The notes: generated by a model from the letters alone, not told the origin. A stretch of 64,000 bases of DNA from Dryomyza anilis (GCA_951804985.1 OX638135.1:10206058-10270057); one strand, 5' to 3'. Shown: positions 11,326 through 22,561, counted from the first letter of the stretch. Numbers and translations: made by a program.

Positions 11326-12609
11326 TCAAAATCTCTCTTCGCAAAACAGTTTTCCAATTCTTGCACACCATTTACATTTATTTAAATCCCGATTATTATT
11401 ATTGTGATTATTATTACTACTATTTCCATTATTATTAGTATGAATATTATTCCGATAATTACTATTTCTATTTCCATTATTATTGTTGTTATTGCTATTG
11501 TAATTATTTTCATTGTTATTATTATAATTATGATTATTATTCCGATAATTATTATTATTATTATTATAATTACTATTATTGTTATTATAATTATTATTAT
11601 TGTTATTATAATTATTAGTTCTATTTTCATTATGATGTTCCCAATTATTGTTGTTATTATATATTCGAACATTATTATTCCTATGATTGGCTTGCGTATT
11701 ATTCTCGTAGCCATCATTGTAATCGTAATTTATTGTTTGTTGTCTACGCGTACAGTTTTGCTCCGGTTCCGGCTCCGGTTCATTATTTGCACATCTAAGG
11801 CTCGTTTCGTGGCCACATTCTTGACAGTAAGGCATGTTTTTCCGACTGATACATTCGTCCCTCGTATGTCCGTCATTCCCGCAAAATGAACATGTTGAAA
11901 CAACTTTATCCCTTTCGTTTGCGAGCATTTCGTGCCCAAATGATCCACTATTGTTTCCTATAACAATTTTTCCGCATGTTATTTGTGAGGCCCTGTTATA
12001 GTGCACCTCTGGGACATTCTGTGTTGTTTCTATTATACGCCCACTTTGTATTATCTCCAACGTTTCTACTGCTTCCTCTATCAGTGAATCTAGTGAGTTT
12101 GACTTATTATTTAGCATGTGTATTTTCAGTGTGCTGTCTTTAAGACCTACTTTAAAAGTCTTTTGTATGGATTTGTCCAGTTCCACTAACATTGCCTCGT
12201 CCCCTGTGCCGTTATATTTTTCTTTTATTAATTCCACCGCCTTTATTTTCATGACATTTAGGCGTCTTGCAAAAGGTCTAATTTCTTCCGTTGATGTTTG
12301 ATAGGCATGATTTATATCATTTATCACTGAGTGTAATGTTATGGTTTTAAGATATGTTCGCTTTATTAGAGTATATAATTCATCTAATCTGCTAAATGGA
12401 ATTCCATTAACTAGTTCAAATGCGTCTCCATACATTCTTAACTTAACACATGATATAAATTCTTGTAACTCTGTTTCATTCGTAGCCTTTATCGCTAAAT
12501 CACATCCTTGTATGAAACTACATACTTCAGAGGGCAGATCATTGGAATTCGTGCCTGAGAACATCGGAACCAAACGGTTCACGGTCTTTGCAATATGTTG
12601 GATACTCAT
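11326..12609 (-). CDS. gag: Element A Gag with zinc knuckles and Asn-rich tail
   Basis: 427 residues from an ATG shortly after the primer-binding site. The N-terminal 200 residues are helical-looking capsid-type sequence (SEVCSFIQGCDLAIKATNE, FARRLNVMKIKAVELI). Around residues 235-275 are a CCHC knuckle (CSFCGNDGHTRDEC) and a second Cys/His cluster (CQECGHETSLRC). Residues about 300-410 are low-complexity, mostly Asn with Tyr, His and Arg. The last cluster (CKWCARIGKLFC) looks damaged compared with CDWCHREGHVEGDC of element B. Gag packages element RNA. The frame is intact but ends in TGA, beyond which the same frame stays open for over 100 codons into the protease linker. Confidence 0.9.
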   Translation of the reverse strand: MSIQHIAKTVNRLVPMFSGTNSNDLPSEVCSFIQGCDLAIKATNETELQEFISCVKLRMYGDAFELVNGIPFSRLDELYTLIKRTYLKTITLHSVINDINHAYQTSTEEIRPFARRLNVMKIKAVELIKEKYNGTGDEAMLVELDKSIQKTFKVGLKDSTLKIHMLNNKSNSLDSLIEEAVETLEIIQSGRIIETTQNVPEVHYNRASQITCGKIVIGNNSGSFGHEMLANERDKVVSTCSFCGNDGHTRDECISRKNMPYCQECGHETSLRCANNEPEPEPEQNCTRRQQTINYDYNDGYENNTQANHRNNNVRIYNNNNNWEHHNENRTNNYNNNNNNYNNNNSNYNNNNNNYRNNNHNYNNNNENNYNSNNNNNNGNRNSNYRNNIHTNNNGNSSNNNHNNNNRDLNKCKWCARIGKLFCEERF

Positions 12610-12989
12610 TTTAAAATCTAGGAAATTAACTTTCTCAATATTACTGGTATCACTAGTGAATTTCTATTTAACTTCAGATTTTTCTCGACAGATTTTCCTT
12701 ATTTATTTAAAAATTTATTATTTGTTTACACCATGTTTTCATTATTTTCCTCAAAACTCACTACAATACAATATATATTTTATTTCGTCCAATTTCTCCA
12801 TTTAATTTGTTGTTTCATGTTGTGTTTTCTCTAATTTTCATTGTAGGGCTTCCATTAAAAATACGACATTTCCAACCAAATTTTTTAAATTACCTAAATT
12901 AGATTGTATTTAAATTACTGACTATTTATTTTAAAAACATATTTAACATTTTTTCTATCTTCTATCTAGAGCGGTTGTTTTTGGTTATA

Positions 12990-13004
12990 AAACCGGCTGC
13001 GCCA
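12990..13004 (-). promoter_or_regulatory. Element A primer-binding site
   Basis: On the minus strand, TGGCGCAGCCGGTTT starts one base after the 5' LTR end. TGGCGCAG is the start of the serine-tRNA-type primer sites known in several Drosophila gypsy elements; the tRNA identity here is inferred. Confidence 0.8.
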
Positions 13005-13005
13005 A

Positions 13006-13683
13006 TGTTAATGTCCCTGTTTCATCACCTAAAATAAGACATTTAATAAATAACAACACTTACTCCATTTCCAGTTTATCCTTTTTATAACTTTTATTTC
13101 TTTTTTCTGTTCAACTTATTGAACTCACTTCTTAATCTAATAACAACTGACTTAAAAACTAAATAACTAGAGCTTATATACTAATACTTAATCTAAGTTT
13201 CAATGCTACTTTTCCAGTGTCTTTTGCTGCTTCAGCCTAGAAACATAATTTTGGCCAATCACAGTGTGTTTTGCTGCTTATGCCCAGAAGCATAATTTTA
13301 ACCAATCACAAGTTCCGTAAAGAACTCAAGTTCGATCCACAACTCGACTTCTTAACGCTGACCGTGAAAGCAACTCTTGCATAATCAGCAACCCGCTATG
13401 ACATTGAATTTAGACCATCGCAAAGTCATTGAATTGAAGTCATCTTTGTTTACCAACAAATTGCACCACGTGCTTATTTTCTTCAAGCTAGCAACTTGAC
13501 GCTGCCTCGAATTTGGTTTATAGTTACAATTGCTGACTAAGTAAATTGCCGCCGCTTATTTTGGCAACGACCAAAAGAATGCATATAATATTATTTAAAT
13601 ATTTAGCAACAGAAAATACCCACTAGAAAAATATCAATGAACTGTCACGCTATGAGTGACTGTCATAATGCTAACTCTCAACA
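13006..13683 (-). repeat. Element A 5' LTR
   Basis: 678 bp, begins TGTTAATGTCCC and ends CTCTCAACA on the plus strand; partner of the LTR at 3814-4552. It lacks the 46-bp and 15-bp segments found in the partner. Confidence 0.93.
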
Positions 13684-15292
13684 GTTTGGAGAGGTGTAAA
13701 AAATTATATGAGTGACTTCTATAAGCCCTACTGTTGGACCAGATTTCTCCTCTTGTTCTTCTGTGTGCTGGGACGGACTTGCCTCGTTCATCTTCAATGG
13801 TTCCTTGTATGTGGTGCGTTGGGTCGATGGTTCTTGTGGAATTTGCAAACGGTGCTATCTCCAGTGGACATCGTCATGTTAATACTCTGGATTCTAAATC
13901 GTTCAGGAGAGTTTTGTCCCGTTGACTCGGTTGTCGATATGTTCGAGATGAGTGTTTTATTTTTTTTTCTCTGTGATCTTGTCAAACAAATGTTTGAATC
14001 ATCTTGGTGCTCATGTCGCGTTATGTAGGATTTCCGTAGGATTTAGATTTCCGAATTCTTGATATCAGAAAACCTCGTGGTTCGATATTGCATCATTTCT
14101 TATTTATTTATGATTGAAGACATAATAATGCGATTTCTCTTTTTCTTTTTTATTATATTTTTCAAGGTCCATTTTACATCTAGTATCTGGCAATTGTGGC
14201 AATTTTAAGGTCCATTTTGCATCTTGTTATTTGCAATTGTGGTAATTGTAAATATTCAATCATTGCAACCTATTTGTATTTGGTATAACAACAAGTTTGC
14301 GTTTAGTGTATCCTGCCTCGTTTTCAAATATGCTGCCATTCTGCTTCGTTACTTCGCTTTTCTTTTATTCGAATCTGCTGGGCCTCTGCTTCATTACTAC
14401 TTCTTGTTGATAACACCAAGAGCTCCTTCCACATGTCCCCCTTAAAGTCCCAAGACCCCAACGATCATCTATGCGTCTACTGTGTCAGTATCCAGCGCTG
14501 TTGGTCACTCTAAATAACAATTTTTGTGCACTCGGATATTTTAAATTTACCTGAATATTTTACAAACAAATCATTTAATTTTGATTTTAAACTATTCCAA
14601 ATATGTGGTGTGGTACTAACTTATGTAAACTTAATATAATTTTCGTAAATTATATGATGGTTTATGTACATTCGTTACAAGAAAGTGATTGATTTTAAGA
14701 TATTTAAATTACTTGAATTAAAGTATGGTACATTATTTGAACTATTACTATTTAGTGTGGTAATAGTTTATCTAAACTTAGTGTCATGTAAAGTATAGTT
14801 GTTTATGTATGCAATAACATTGAAATTAAATGTTGTTTGTAAGTGTTTTACTTATTTGAAACACAGTTATTTAGTGTAGCACTATCTTTAGTTTAATTCT
14901 AGTGTATTATGTCCTTAGACCAATGGCTAAGATCGTCGTCTTATATGCGGAGGGACTCAACGCAGCGGACTCAATCCCCCTTCAATGCGTAAAATTAAAA
15001 AAAAAATATTTCATATAATTTTTTTTTATAAATATATTCGTACATAGAATATATTCCACATTGCATATACATATATATTATTTTAAATTTTCTCAAGAAT
15101 TGTTGAATTTATTATATATACATATATATTTTTTTTAACTGTGTTAATTTAGTTTAAAAATTTATTTAATTTCCAATACAAATTTGTATATCCCTTTTAA
15201 AAGTTTAATATATAATAAAATGTTAGATAAAAATGAAAAAAAATTAATAATTTTTTTTTTTATATTTTAATTCCCCTTATTTTTTTCATTTT
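13684..15292. other. Pre-insertion flank of element A, unassigned
   Basis: About 1.6 kb. At 13700-14030 there are open segments on both strands; the minus reading (SHSYNF, GTIEDERGKSVPAHRRTR, with one stop upstream) is protein-like but unrecognised and continues across the GTTT insertion point into 3.78-3.81 kb, so it was sequence interrupted by element A. The rest (14.1-15.29 kb) is AT-rich with no gene I can support. Confidence 0.45.
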
Positions 15293-15949
15293 TATACCCT
15301 ACACTAAGAGTGAAAGGGTATATTCAGTTTGGTACGCCGTTTTGATCAGCATGACCTCCTAGTCGATTTAGCGATGTCCGTCTGTCTGTCCGTCTGTCTG
15401 TCTGTTGAAATCCCTACTACTTTTAAAATTGAAGAGCTAGATAAATGAAACTTATAACTTAGATTACTAATATACCTACGCTGTATGTGCGAAAAAATGT
15501 GCGAAAAAATCGGTTTATTGTGACCTATGATCCGACCACTTATGTTCAAATACCTCATATAAAATGTACATATAAATATCAATTTTTATGTATACGTGCT
15601 TAGGTAAACTCTTTTGGTCAAATATATATTGACATCATGCTCAAATACATAATAATAATGTTTTCCGGCGAAAAGACTTGTGGTTCACAAAAAAAAAATC
15701 GAAATTCGGTACACCTACCCATTTGTAAATATGGGTATCAAATGAATGGAAATTCTTCAAGATTGAATGTTTGTAGTTATTTTCAGGATTCGTATACCCT
15801 GGTGACCTATATATCACTTTGAATGGTAACCACACATATGTGTAGGCTATTTATAGTCGGCTTAGACCGACTATTATTTTGATAATCCTAACTATCATAA
15901 TTACACCTACTTTAAAATTTCCCATGTGATCTAACCTTCCCAACTGGTT
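15293..15949 (+). repeat. Dispersed repeat Z, copy 1
   Basis: Starts TATACCCTACACTAAGAGTG and ends CCCAACTGGTT, as do the copies at 24489-25181 and 29219-29932. It contains a GTCTGTCTG minisatellite (about 15370-15403) and near its end the palindromes ACACATATGTGT and AGTCGG...CCGACT. It lacks about 50 bp present in the other copies near 15340. No coding capacity. Confidence 0.9.
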
Positions 15950-16780
15950 TTTCTTTTACTATCTGTTATTTATATTTTTTTTCTCTTCTCTTTTTTTATT
16001 CTTGTTTTTTTTTTCTCTTTAATTAAATTTTTCTCCTCTTTTTTTTTTACTAAAAAATCACTTTTATATGGTTGTTCATATTTCAATATCTCTTAAAGAA
16101 GAAATACTAGAAACTCCGTTTATGGCTCGTTTTAAAGCTAATAAAACAAAGAAAAAATAAAACAACAATCTATCAATGCATATCGCGATACCCTTTATCA
16201 GTTGTGCAAATTTCAGTGAAATCGAAGAAGGTGAGTTCCAATTGCTGGTCGATTTGGTGTGGAATGGCTCATATATTTTCTTTTTTAAAAATTTAATATT
16301 TAATATTATTATTATTTTTTTTTGTCTTCTTTTTTTTTCTTCTCTTTTTTTTCTTTTTAATAAAAATTTGTATCCCTCCTTTTTTTTAATTTTAATTCCC
16401 CATTTTTTTTATGTTTATTATTTTTTTTCATATTTTTCTTTTTTTTTTTCATCTCTTCTTATTATATTTTTTTCTTTAAAATTTAATGCATAAATCCCCA
16501 TTTTTTTAATTTCTTTGTTTTTGTTTTTTTTTATATTTGTTAAAAATTTAATATTTAATAACTGTTTTTTTTTATTTTATTTATTCTACTATTATATTTT
16601 CCTGTTCCCTTTTTTTTAAATTTTAACTGTACTAAATATTTATATATCTCAGTTTTTTTTTTTAAATTTGAATACTAACTGATATTTTTCTCCTTCTTTA
16701 AGTAATTTAAATTATTTGAAGTAAGATCTTCAAATTCATTTAAAATTTATTTGTTATATTTAAACTTATTCAAATTGAAT
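15950..16780. repeat. T-rich low-complexity tract
   Basis: About 0.8 kb in which the plus strand is dominated by T with scattered C and A. The ORF at 16176-16493 is low complexity. The segment 16046-16271 in it is a separate TIR-element fragment. Confidence 0.75.
16046..16271. mobile_element. Fragment of TGGGNNATTCCAC-type TIR element
   Basis: 16046-16140 matches 35545-35640 (CACTTTTNTANGGTTGTTCATATTTC, GGCTCGTTTTAAAGCTAAT). 16175-16271 is the reverse complement of the terminal part at 35365-35460, ending GGTCGATTTGGTGTGGAATG followed by GCTCA. A TA follows the end. Confidence 0.6.
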
Positions 16781-17138
16781 TATATTAATGTCCGAAAGTA
16801 CCTATTATGATTACTCTGCATGTAAATAAATATAATTAGAGTTGCGATTTATTTTCTAAACATGTTTAATATTTTATTATATTATTTTCATGTACTGATA
16901 TAAGTCACATTATATGAAACTTCCTACTGGCATGACGGTAAAATTAAATTATTATTTATTTGCATTGTTTATGGTATCAAAAAAAATGCAAGATCTGCAT
17001 TTATATGTCAGCTATTAACGCTTGCTTAGTGTATGATATACATACGTTCGTACAAATTGCATATGTGCTTCGGCATGAAACACTAGGGGGAATGACCCTT
17101 TTCAAGGTTTGATAGCTTGCGCTATTAATATACGTCAG
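16781..17138. other. No gene seen
   Basis: AT-rich spacer left of the SINE. It may be the decayed 3' end of element B but matches nothing else in the window. Confidence 0.5.
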
Positions 17139-17475
17139 TAATGCAATTGTAGCCGCGGTAGCTCAGTGGTTAGTGCGTTGGACTGCGAGCCGAAAGGTTC
17201 CCGGTTCAAGCCTGGACTGGGGCTAACAACATCTTTTCATAGAAACATTTTTCTATACCGCGCTACCTCTCGGCAGTAAATGGCAAACCTCCGAGAGTGA
17301 AAACATTGCCTATGAAAAGCTCTCACCCGCCGTTCGGATTCGGCAATAAACTGTAGGTCCCACCACTTTGAGTACAAATATAACACGCACAGCTCAAAAA
17401 GTTGAGATAGCTCGGCCTAAGTTCTTATGGAACTGTAGTGCCAAACTATTATTATTAATATTATAATGCAATTGT
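17139..17475 (+). mobile_element. tRNA-derived SINE with 12-bp target duplication
   Basis: Body 17151-17463. The head is tRNA-like with A box TAGCTCAGTGG (17159-17169) and B box GGTTCAAGCC (17203-17212), the RNA polymerase III internal promoter. The body contains CTCGGCAGTAAATGGCAAAC, CGTTCGGATTCGGC and AACTGTAGGTCCCACCAC, phrases resembling the 3' ends of some dipteran LINEs (from memory), and the tail is an ATT-type repeat. TAATGCAATTGT flanks it at 17139-17150 and 17464-17475, a clear target duplication. Non-coding; it depends on a LINE for movement. Confidence 0.92.
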
Positions 17476-17945
17476 TGGTTTTGCATCTGTATTGAATTCG
17501 ACAATTTTATGACTAACATTGATTTAATTTTAAATTAATGCAATTGGTTGCATGTGCTTAATTTATTTCTTTTCTCAATTGATGATTAACTAACTTTAAA
17601 ATTATAAGTTCTTTTCCTAAAATAGTTATATATATATTTTTGTATTTCTTATTACTAAATTATTAATTTTTATTATTATATTTTTTCTTTTGTTTTTACT
17701 TACTGTTTTTCTAAACTATTTATGTTTATTCCTTCTTCTAAATGACGAGTTATTTAAGGTCTTCTTTAATGATTACTCTATATCTTATGGTTAGATTTAT
17801 TTTTTTTATATGTTGCATAATGTTTTCATAACGTTGCAATCTACGAGTTTAATTGTCAAAGCATAGTTAATTGGTTTTTTATTGTTACTTTTATAGGTTC
17901 TAACCTAGGGTAATATTATAATATTTTTAGTTTTAACGGCATACA
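17476..17945. other. AT-rich spacer downstream of element B pol
   Basis: Sequence between the SINE and the end of the element B integrase. A 3' LTR would be expected in or left of it, but nothing here matches the LTR candidate at 23.3-23.8 kb. Confidence 0.5.
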
Positions 17946-18880
17946 CTATTTGTGATATGCCTTTAACAAATTATTGTGAATTTTCTTATCTTTGTTTTTG
18001 ATCAATATAGTCGTGGTCCCTGGCCCACTTCCCTCTACGACCACGTAAAGGGTCCCTTCCAAATTGGAGAGAACTTATCTTCCTAGTTTTGTTTATCATT
18101 AAAACCATGTCGTGTTGTGTGAATTGTATAGGGTTGAGGTTCTTGTCGTATTGTTTTTTCGACACCTCCTTGACCCTACATGGATTTTGCCTGACGATCT
18201 CGTGTGATCGCTGTATTTGGTACTTTAATACCTTATTGTAGTCTTCTGCGTTATATAAATAAAGGAGAACATTTACGCTTTAAATTCATAGGCATGTCGA
18301 AGTCAAACCAGTACAACGTACGGAATGGTGTTTGACCCGTCGATGTATGCATCATGTTATTATGAACATGCATTGCAGAATTTAACCATTGGTCCCAGTT
18401 TGACCCATCCTCTTTAGCAAAACAACGTAAATATTCAGCTAGTGGACGATGACTTCGTTCCAATGACCCATTAGCCTGTGGATGGTAGGGTGTTATATGT
18501 AATTTTTTAATTCATAACAATTTACATGTATCCGAAAATAGTTTGGAAACGAAATTCGATCCATTGTCTGTTACCAATACTTTGGGTATATTGTGGCGTG
18601 TAACTATTTCGTTGAAGAATGCTTTGGCTACGGTGTTGGCTTCGCATCGGGTATAGCCACACAGCACATACATTTTGAAAAATCGTCCTGAAACGTTAAG
18701 ATGTATTTATTCCCTGAAATGGTTTCAGGCAGAATACCCACCAGGTCCATGTACGCTTTGTCAAAGGGTCTGACTGGCGTATCAGTTAGAACCATTGGCA
18801 TCTTTGTCAGCCTTGAACTCTTGTTTACCTGGCATTTTGAACAATTTTTCACATCATCCTTTATTTGCTTCTGCATACCC
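17946..18880 (-). pseudogene. pol: Element B integrase, fragmented
   Basis: Open pieces at 18628-18876 (KNCSKCQVNKSSRLTKMP, AYMDLVGILPET) and 18251-18463 (MERSHRPLAEYLRCFAKED, NWDQWLNSAMHVHNN) are integrase core. A further piece down to a stop at 17946-17948 contains EDYNKVLKYQIQRSHEIVRQN and ends KIHNNLLKAYHK, the same end as element A. Stops and frame changes separate the pieces. Confidence 0.88.
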
Positions 18881-19174
18881 TTCCATCGGTACTGTTGTCG
18901 AATTTTTTAAAATGTTTTTACGCCACCATGGTGACCACCTAACGGTGAATCATGAAAATCTTTAATTACCGTCTCTATGTCCCGAGGTTCAGTTAGAATT
19001 ATTATATTGTCATTTTCCTTTGTTACCAAATCGTCAGGATCGCATTCTGATTGTTTCTTATCGTCTTCCTTGTTTTTTTTTATGGTTTTCGAACGTGTTT
19101 GTACTACAACTACTTTTTCAGTATTATTCGGTATGTGGCTAAGCGCATCCGCGTTTAAATTACTTTTTCCCGGT

Positions 19175-19954
19175 TTATATGTCTGATCTTTTAAGTTTGC
19201 TATACCCTTTAGGGGCTGATGATCTGTATAAATTTGTCTTTAATGGTCTTCCCAAAAGATATGCCCTAAAATTTTTTGTTGCCCATACAATTGCCAAAAA
19301 TTCTTTCTTTAAAGTAGAGTAGCGTGTTTCCGCATCGTTAAGAGACCTACTGGCAAACGAGATCGGACGGTCGCTTCCACCTTGCGAAAGAACCGTGCCA
19401 ATTGCTTCGTTACTGGCGTCTGTCGTGAGCAAAAAGGGTTCGTTAAAATCCGGATACACTAGTATGGGTGGTGACATATTTGCCTCTTTAAGTTTTAAAA
19501 ATGAATTCTGACAATTGTCATTCCATATGAACTTAGCGTCCTTTTTAATCAAACAGTTTATTGGTAATGACAGTTTCGCCATACCTCCTATACATTTTCT
19601 GTAATAGTTAATTAAGCCTAAAAATGCTTGAACTTCCTTCCTATTTTTCGGAACTGGAATATTTTTTACACACTCTACTTTGGGGTCTGGTAGGGCACCT
19701 AACTCAGAACACTTATGTCCTAAATATATAACCTCGCGTCGCAAAAACTGACATTTCTCTGTATTTAATTTCAAATTATGTTCTCTCAGCTTTTGCGAAA
19801 CCTTGCATAGCCTATGCTCGTGTTCTGCTAAATTATTTCCATAAACCACTATGTCAACTAAATAAACGAAACAGTCAATACCCTGTAAACCTGTTAGTAT
19901 GTGGTTCATTATCCTTTGAAAAGTGGCAGGTGCCCCCGTTAAACCGAATGGCAT
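19175..19954 (-). pseudogene. pol: Element B RT palm to RNase H
   Basis: 259-codon frame: MPFGLTGAPATFQRIMNHIL, FVYLVDIVVYG (the usual YLDD reads YLVD, so the first catalytic Asp is lost), thumb LGLINYYRKCIGGMAKLS, then RNase H TTDASNEAIGTVLSQ and AETRYSTLKKEFLAIVWA. A frameshift after YLLGRPL ends it; the RNase H end and spacer to integrase (18.88-19.17 kb) still resemble coding sequence with breaks. Confidence 0.9.
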
Positions 19955-20051
19955 TCTGTTAAATTCAAAATGACCAAGACCTGATGGTAACCACTGGCTA
20001 AATATAGTGTTGAAAAATACCGATTATGACCTAACTGGTCTAAAATCTCAT

Positions 20052-20711
20052 CTATTCGTGGTATAGGAAATACCTGTTGGTGACGTCACTTAATTTTCGG
20101 AAATCTATTACCAGTCTCCATTTCTTATTGCCATCTTTATCACCCTTTTTAGGTACCAATAATAATGGGGAATTCCAAGGCGACATGCTTTGTGAAATAA
20201 TTCCATCGTCTAACATCTTTGATACTTGTCTATTAATCTCATTTCTATGCATATGGGGAAGTTTATACTGTTTCTGATTTATTGGTGGCTGATTCCATTG
20301 TGTGGGTACTTCATGTTTTAATATCGGAGTGAATGTTAATTCATCCCCTTCCAAATGAAAAAGTCATGATATGACAAGCAAATATTTTGCAAAGATGCAA
20401 CTTCATCTTTATTTAATGATTGATCTTTACATTCCCTAATAATCTATCAATTCTATTTTTATATTAACCGAGTTTATTGTATTTATTGTAGAACTCGCCT
20501 TTGTTGCTTCAAATATGTTAAAATTTGAAAATTGTGGCTTGAAATTGCTTTCAATGGTCACCTCCTTATCGGTGGCATTTAAAATTGATGCATATATTCT
20601 ATTTCTTCTAACGTTTGTTAAACTCTCTCCCAAATATACTCCTAGCTGAATTTCCTGTTTGTGCAACAAAACTATAGGAATTCTTGTTCTTAACGGCAGT
20701 GATACAACCAT
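20052..20711 (-). pseudogene. pol: Element B RT N-terminal part
   Basis: Two pieces. 20436-20711 reads VSLPLRTRIPIVLLHKQEI and QLGVYLGESLTNVRRN, the protease-RT linker homologous to element A. 20052-20354 reads QPPINQKQYKLPHMHRNEIN, SPWNSPLLLVPKK and RLVIDFRKLSD, the RT finger blocks. A short deletion before 19990 removes part of the palm. Confidence 0.88.
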
Positions 20712-20848
20712 GGCTGTACCCTGATTTGTTGATTAAAATTAATATTTTCTATGTCTTGCTACGATTTTAATGGAAATTTAACAAGGTGACATTTGTCTTC
20801 ATCAAAAAATGTAATTTTTTTAATTAACGCATTTATTATAGATCTGTT

Positions 20849-21430
20849 CTAGTGATTGTTTCGCCCGACTATTCCATCTGCTGGTGCCCCTTCTTCAAGT
20901 GACACAACGTGTAGCGTTAAACTCAGGTTGTCTATCTTTGTGTGCTGAATCTTAGTAGAGCCTAAGGTTCTAACGCATCCACCAAAAGCACCACTCAGAT
21001 CTTTCCGATTATTTTTATTAAAATTCGGCAAATGTGGCATCCTATTTTCTTTAATCAGGCTGGCCTCAGCTCCAGAATCCACTAACAAAGTAAGTTTCCC
21101 ATTTTTTGCTGCCTCGCAAGGTACTTCAATGAACACATCACTCGTATCGGATATCTTGAAACACTCTCCATGCCGGTTAAATATTTTACGATGCATGCCT
21201 AATTGTGAAGCTAATTTCATTTTCCTCGACATAAATTTACTCTTAAAATTATTAGCAATTGAAGACAATTTAATTTTACAGATCGTGAATTGATTATACA
21301 TTTCTGTCGATAAAACGCACATAGCGCTAATAATAAAAAGAAATATTGAAATTACTTCATTGCAAATTATACTCGACCCTGTACGGAATGTATCCACAGT
21401 CTTGCCAGACGTTTGATCTACAATTCCCAA
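20849..21430 (-). pseudogene. pro: Element B linker and aspartic protease
   Basis: 193-codon frame. N-terminal 50 residues contain a hydrophobic run (VISIFLFIISAMCVL), as in the linker of element A. The protease follows: IFNRHGECFKISD, LTLLVDSGAEASLI with the catalytic DSG, and GAPADGIVGRNNH. The frame is lost just after this block. An in-frame TAA sits directly before RPENLG, where element A is open. Confidence 0.85.
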
Positions 21431-21718
21431 ATTTTCAGGGCGTTAATTACAACTTTATTTTTATTTGATTTACTTTTGATTTTATTATTCTTTATTTTAA
21501 TATTTTTAACTTCTTGGTTTTACTTTCTTTACTTTATTGTCTTTCATTATAATTTATTTATTTTTAATTTCCTTAATTCCTATATTCTGTTCATTATTCA
21601 CGTCAAGTTGTGTATTATTATAATTTAGTTCATTATATGTTTTTGTTGGAAGATTTCTATCTTCATTAATATGTATTTTTACTTTTTGTTCTTCATTTTC
21701 TGCTGTTGGCAAAATAAT
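21431..21718 (-). other. Element B gag-protease spacer
   Basis: A/T-rich (Asn/Lys/Ile-coding on the minus strand), probably decayed gag tail. The plus-strand hydrophobic frame 21413-21628 is its shadow. Confidence 0.6.
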
Positions 21719-22561
21719 TCATAATAACATGTCCGTGCACCAAGTGCAATATTTAGCGGGCCTGTTTGCAAAATTCCCATTACCATTATTTCCTTGAAAA
21801 ACTTTAACACGACAATCCCCCTCGACGTGTCCCTCTCTATGGCACCAATCGCATCTCACTCCTGGAGCACCCCCGCCTTGGTTCTGGATGCCACCTTGAC
21901 CATTTACCTGAGGTACGGGTGGCTGACTTCCTTGGGGAGTAGTATGTCCTGGAAAAACATTTCGACCCGAACGATCTGCACACTGTTCATGTCCATAAGT
22001 ACGACAGTCACTGCAATACGGAGTGTTCCTACGTGTATGACATTCGTCCCTCATATGTCCCTTCTTCTTGCAAAAAGAACATGTAGGCGTAGACTGCTTC
22101 ATACCTACATTTTGTGTTTTCTCTTCCGTCTCCTTTTTTTCAATGCCTTGGCCACCTGATGCATTACGATTATTTGGCATGAAGGCCGATGAGGGCTCAT
22201 TGAAATGGACTCCAAACTTGTCTATGCCCGTTAACACTGATGACTCCCTTTGTATCGTGGCATCTACTGACCTACATTCCAAGTACGTATTCCTTAACAG
22301 ATTGTATAAATCATCTACTGTGTCAAACTCCTTTGAACTTACTAAGTCAAAAGCATCTCCCTGTAGCCAAACCCTAACGCCTTTAATAAACTCCTTCATT
22401 TGTTCAAGCTTCAGTTCTGCCCTCACCACTTCACATCCTTCAATAAAACGTTGAAGATCCGTCCTCAGCGATGATGAGTCTGCACCTGCAAAATCTGGCA
22501 CCGCATTTTTAACGAATTTCGCGACTTCGCCTAATCCCGTGTTGTGTTGTGATGTCGTCAC
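21719..22561 (-). pseudogene. gag: Element B Gag with zinc knuckles
   Basis: 280 codons. Capsid-like N-terminal part (AVPDFAGADSSSLRTDLQRF, VRVWLQGDAFDLVSSKEFD) parallels element A, then CCHC-type knuckles CSFCKKKGHMRDEC, YCSDCRTYGHEQC and CDWCHREGHVEGDC and a partial fourth (YCTWC) cut short by a frameshift. A Gly/Gln/Pro-rich spacer separates them, where element A has its Asn-rich tract. Much of the central capsid region is missing relative to A. Confidence 0.88.

Larger units (their letters stand above)
3810..13687 (-). mobile_element. Ty3/gypsy LTR retrotransposon A, complete but decayed
   Basis: Two LTRs (3814-4552 and 13006-13683) with TGTT...AACA ends enclose gag, protease, RT, RNase H and integrase in that order on the minus strand. 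The 4-bp duplication GTTT occurs at 3810-3813 and 13684-13687. A tRNA-complementary primer site follows the right LTR and a purine tract precedes the left LTR. The order protease-RT-RNase H-integrase is that of Ty3/gypsy. Several frameshifts and stops and an RNase H deletion make this copy non-autonomous. Roughly 3 kb between integrase and the 3' LTR contains an env-like remnant. Element B at 17.9-23.8 kb is a relative. Confidence 0.93.

Noticed and set aside
11404..11889. 161-residue Ile-rich plus-strand frame
   Set aside because: Antisense shadow of the Asn-rich part of element A Gag.
17152..17223. Functional tRNA gene
   Set aside because: The tRNA-like head is followed by a shared SINE body in four copies, the anticodon stem pairs poorly, and a target duplication surrounds the whole unit.
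15950..17945. Left LTR of element B
   Set aside because: No match to the right LTR candidate at 23.3-23.8 kb was found by eye.
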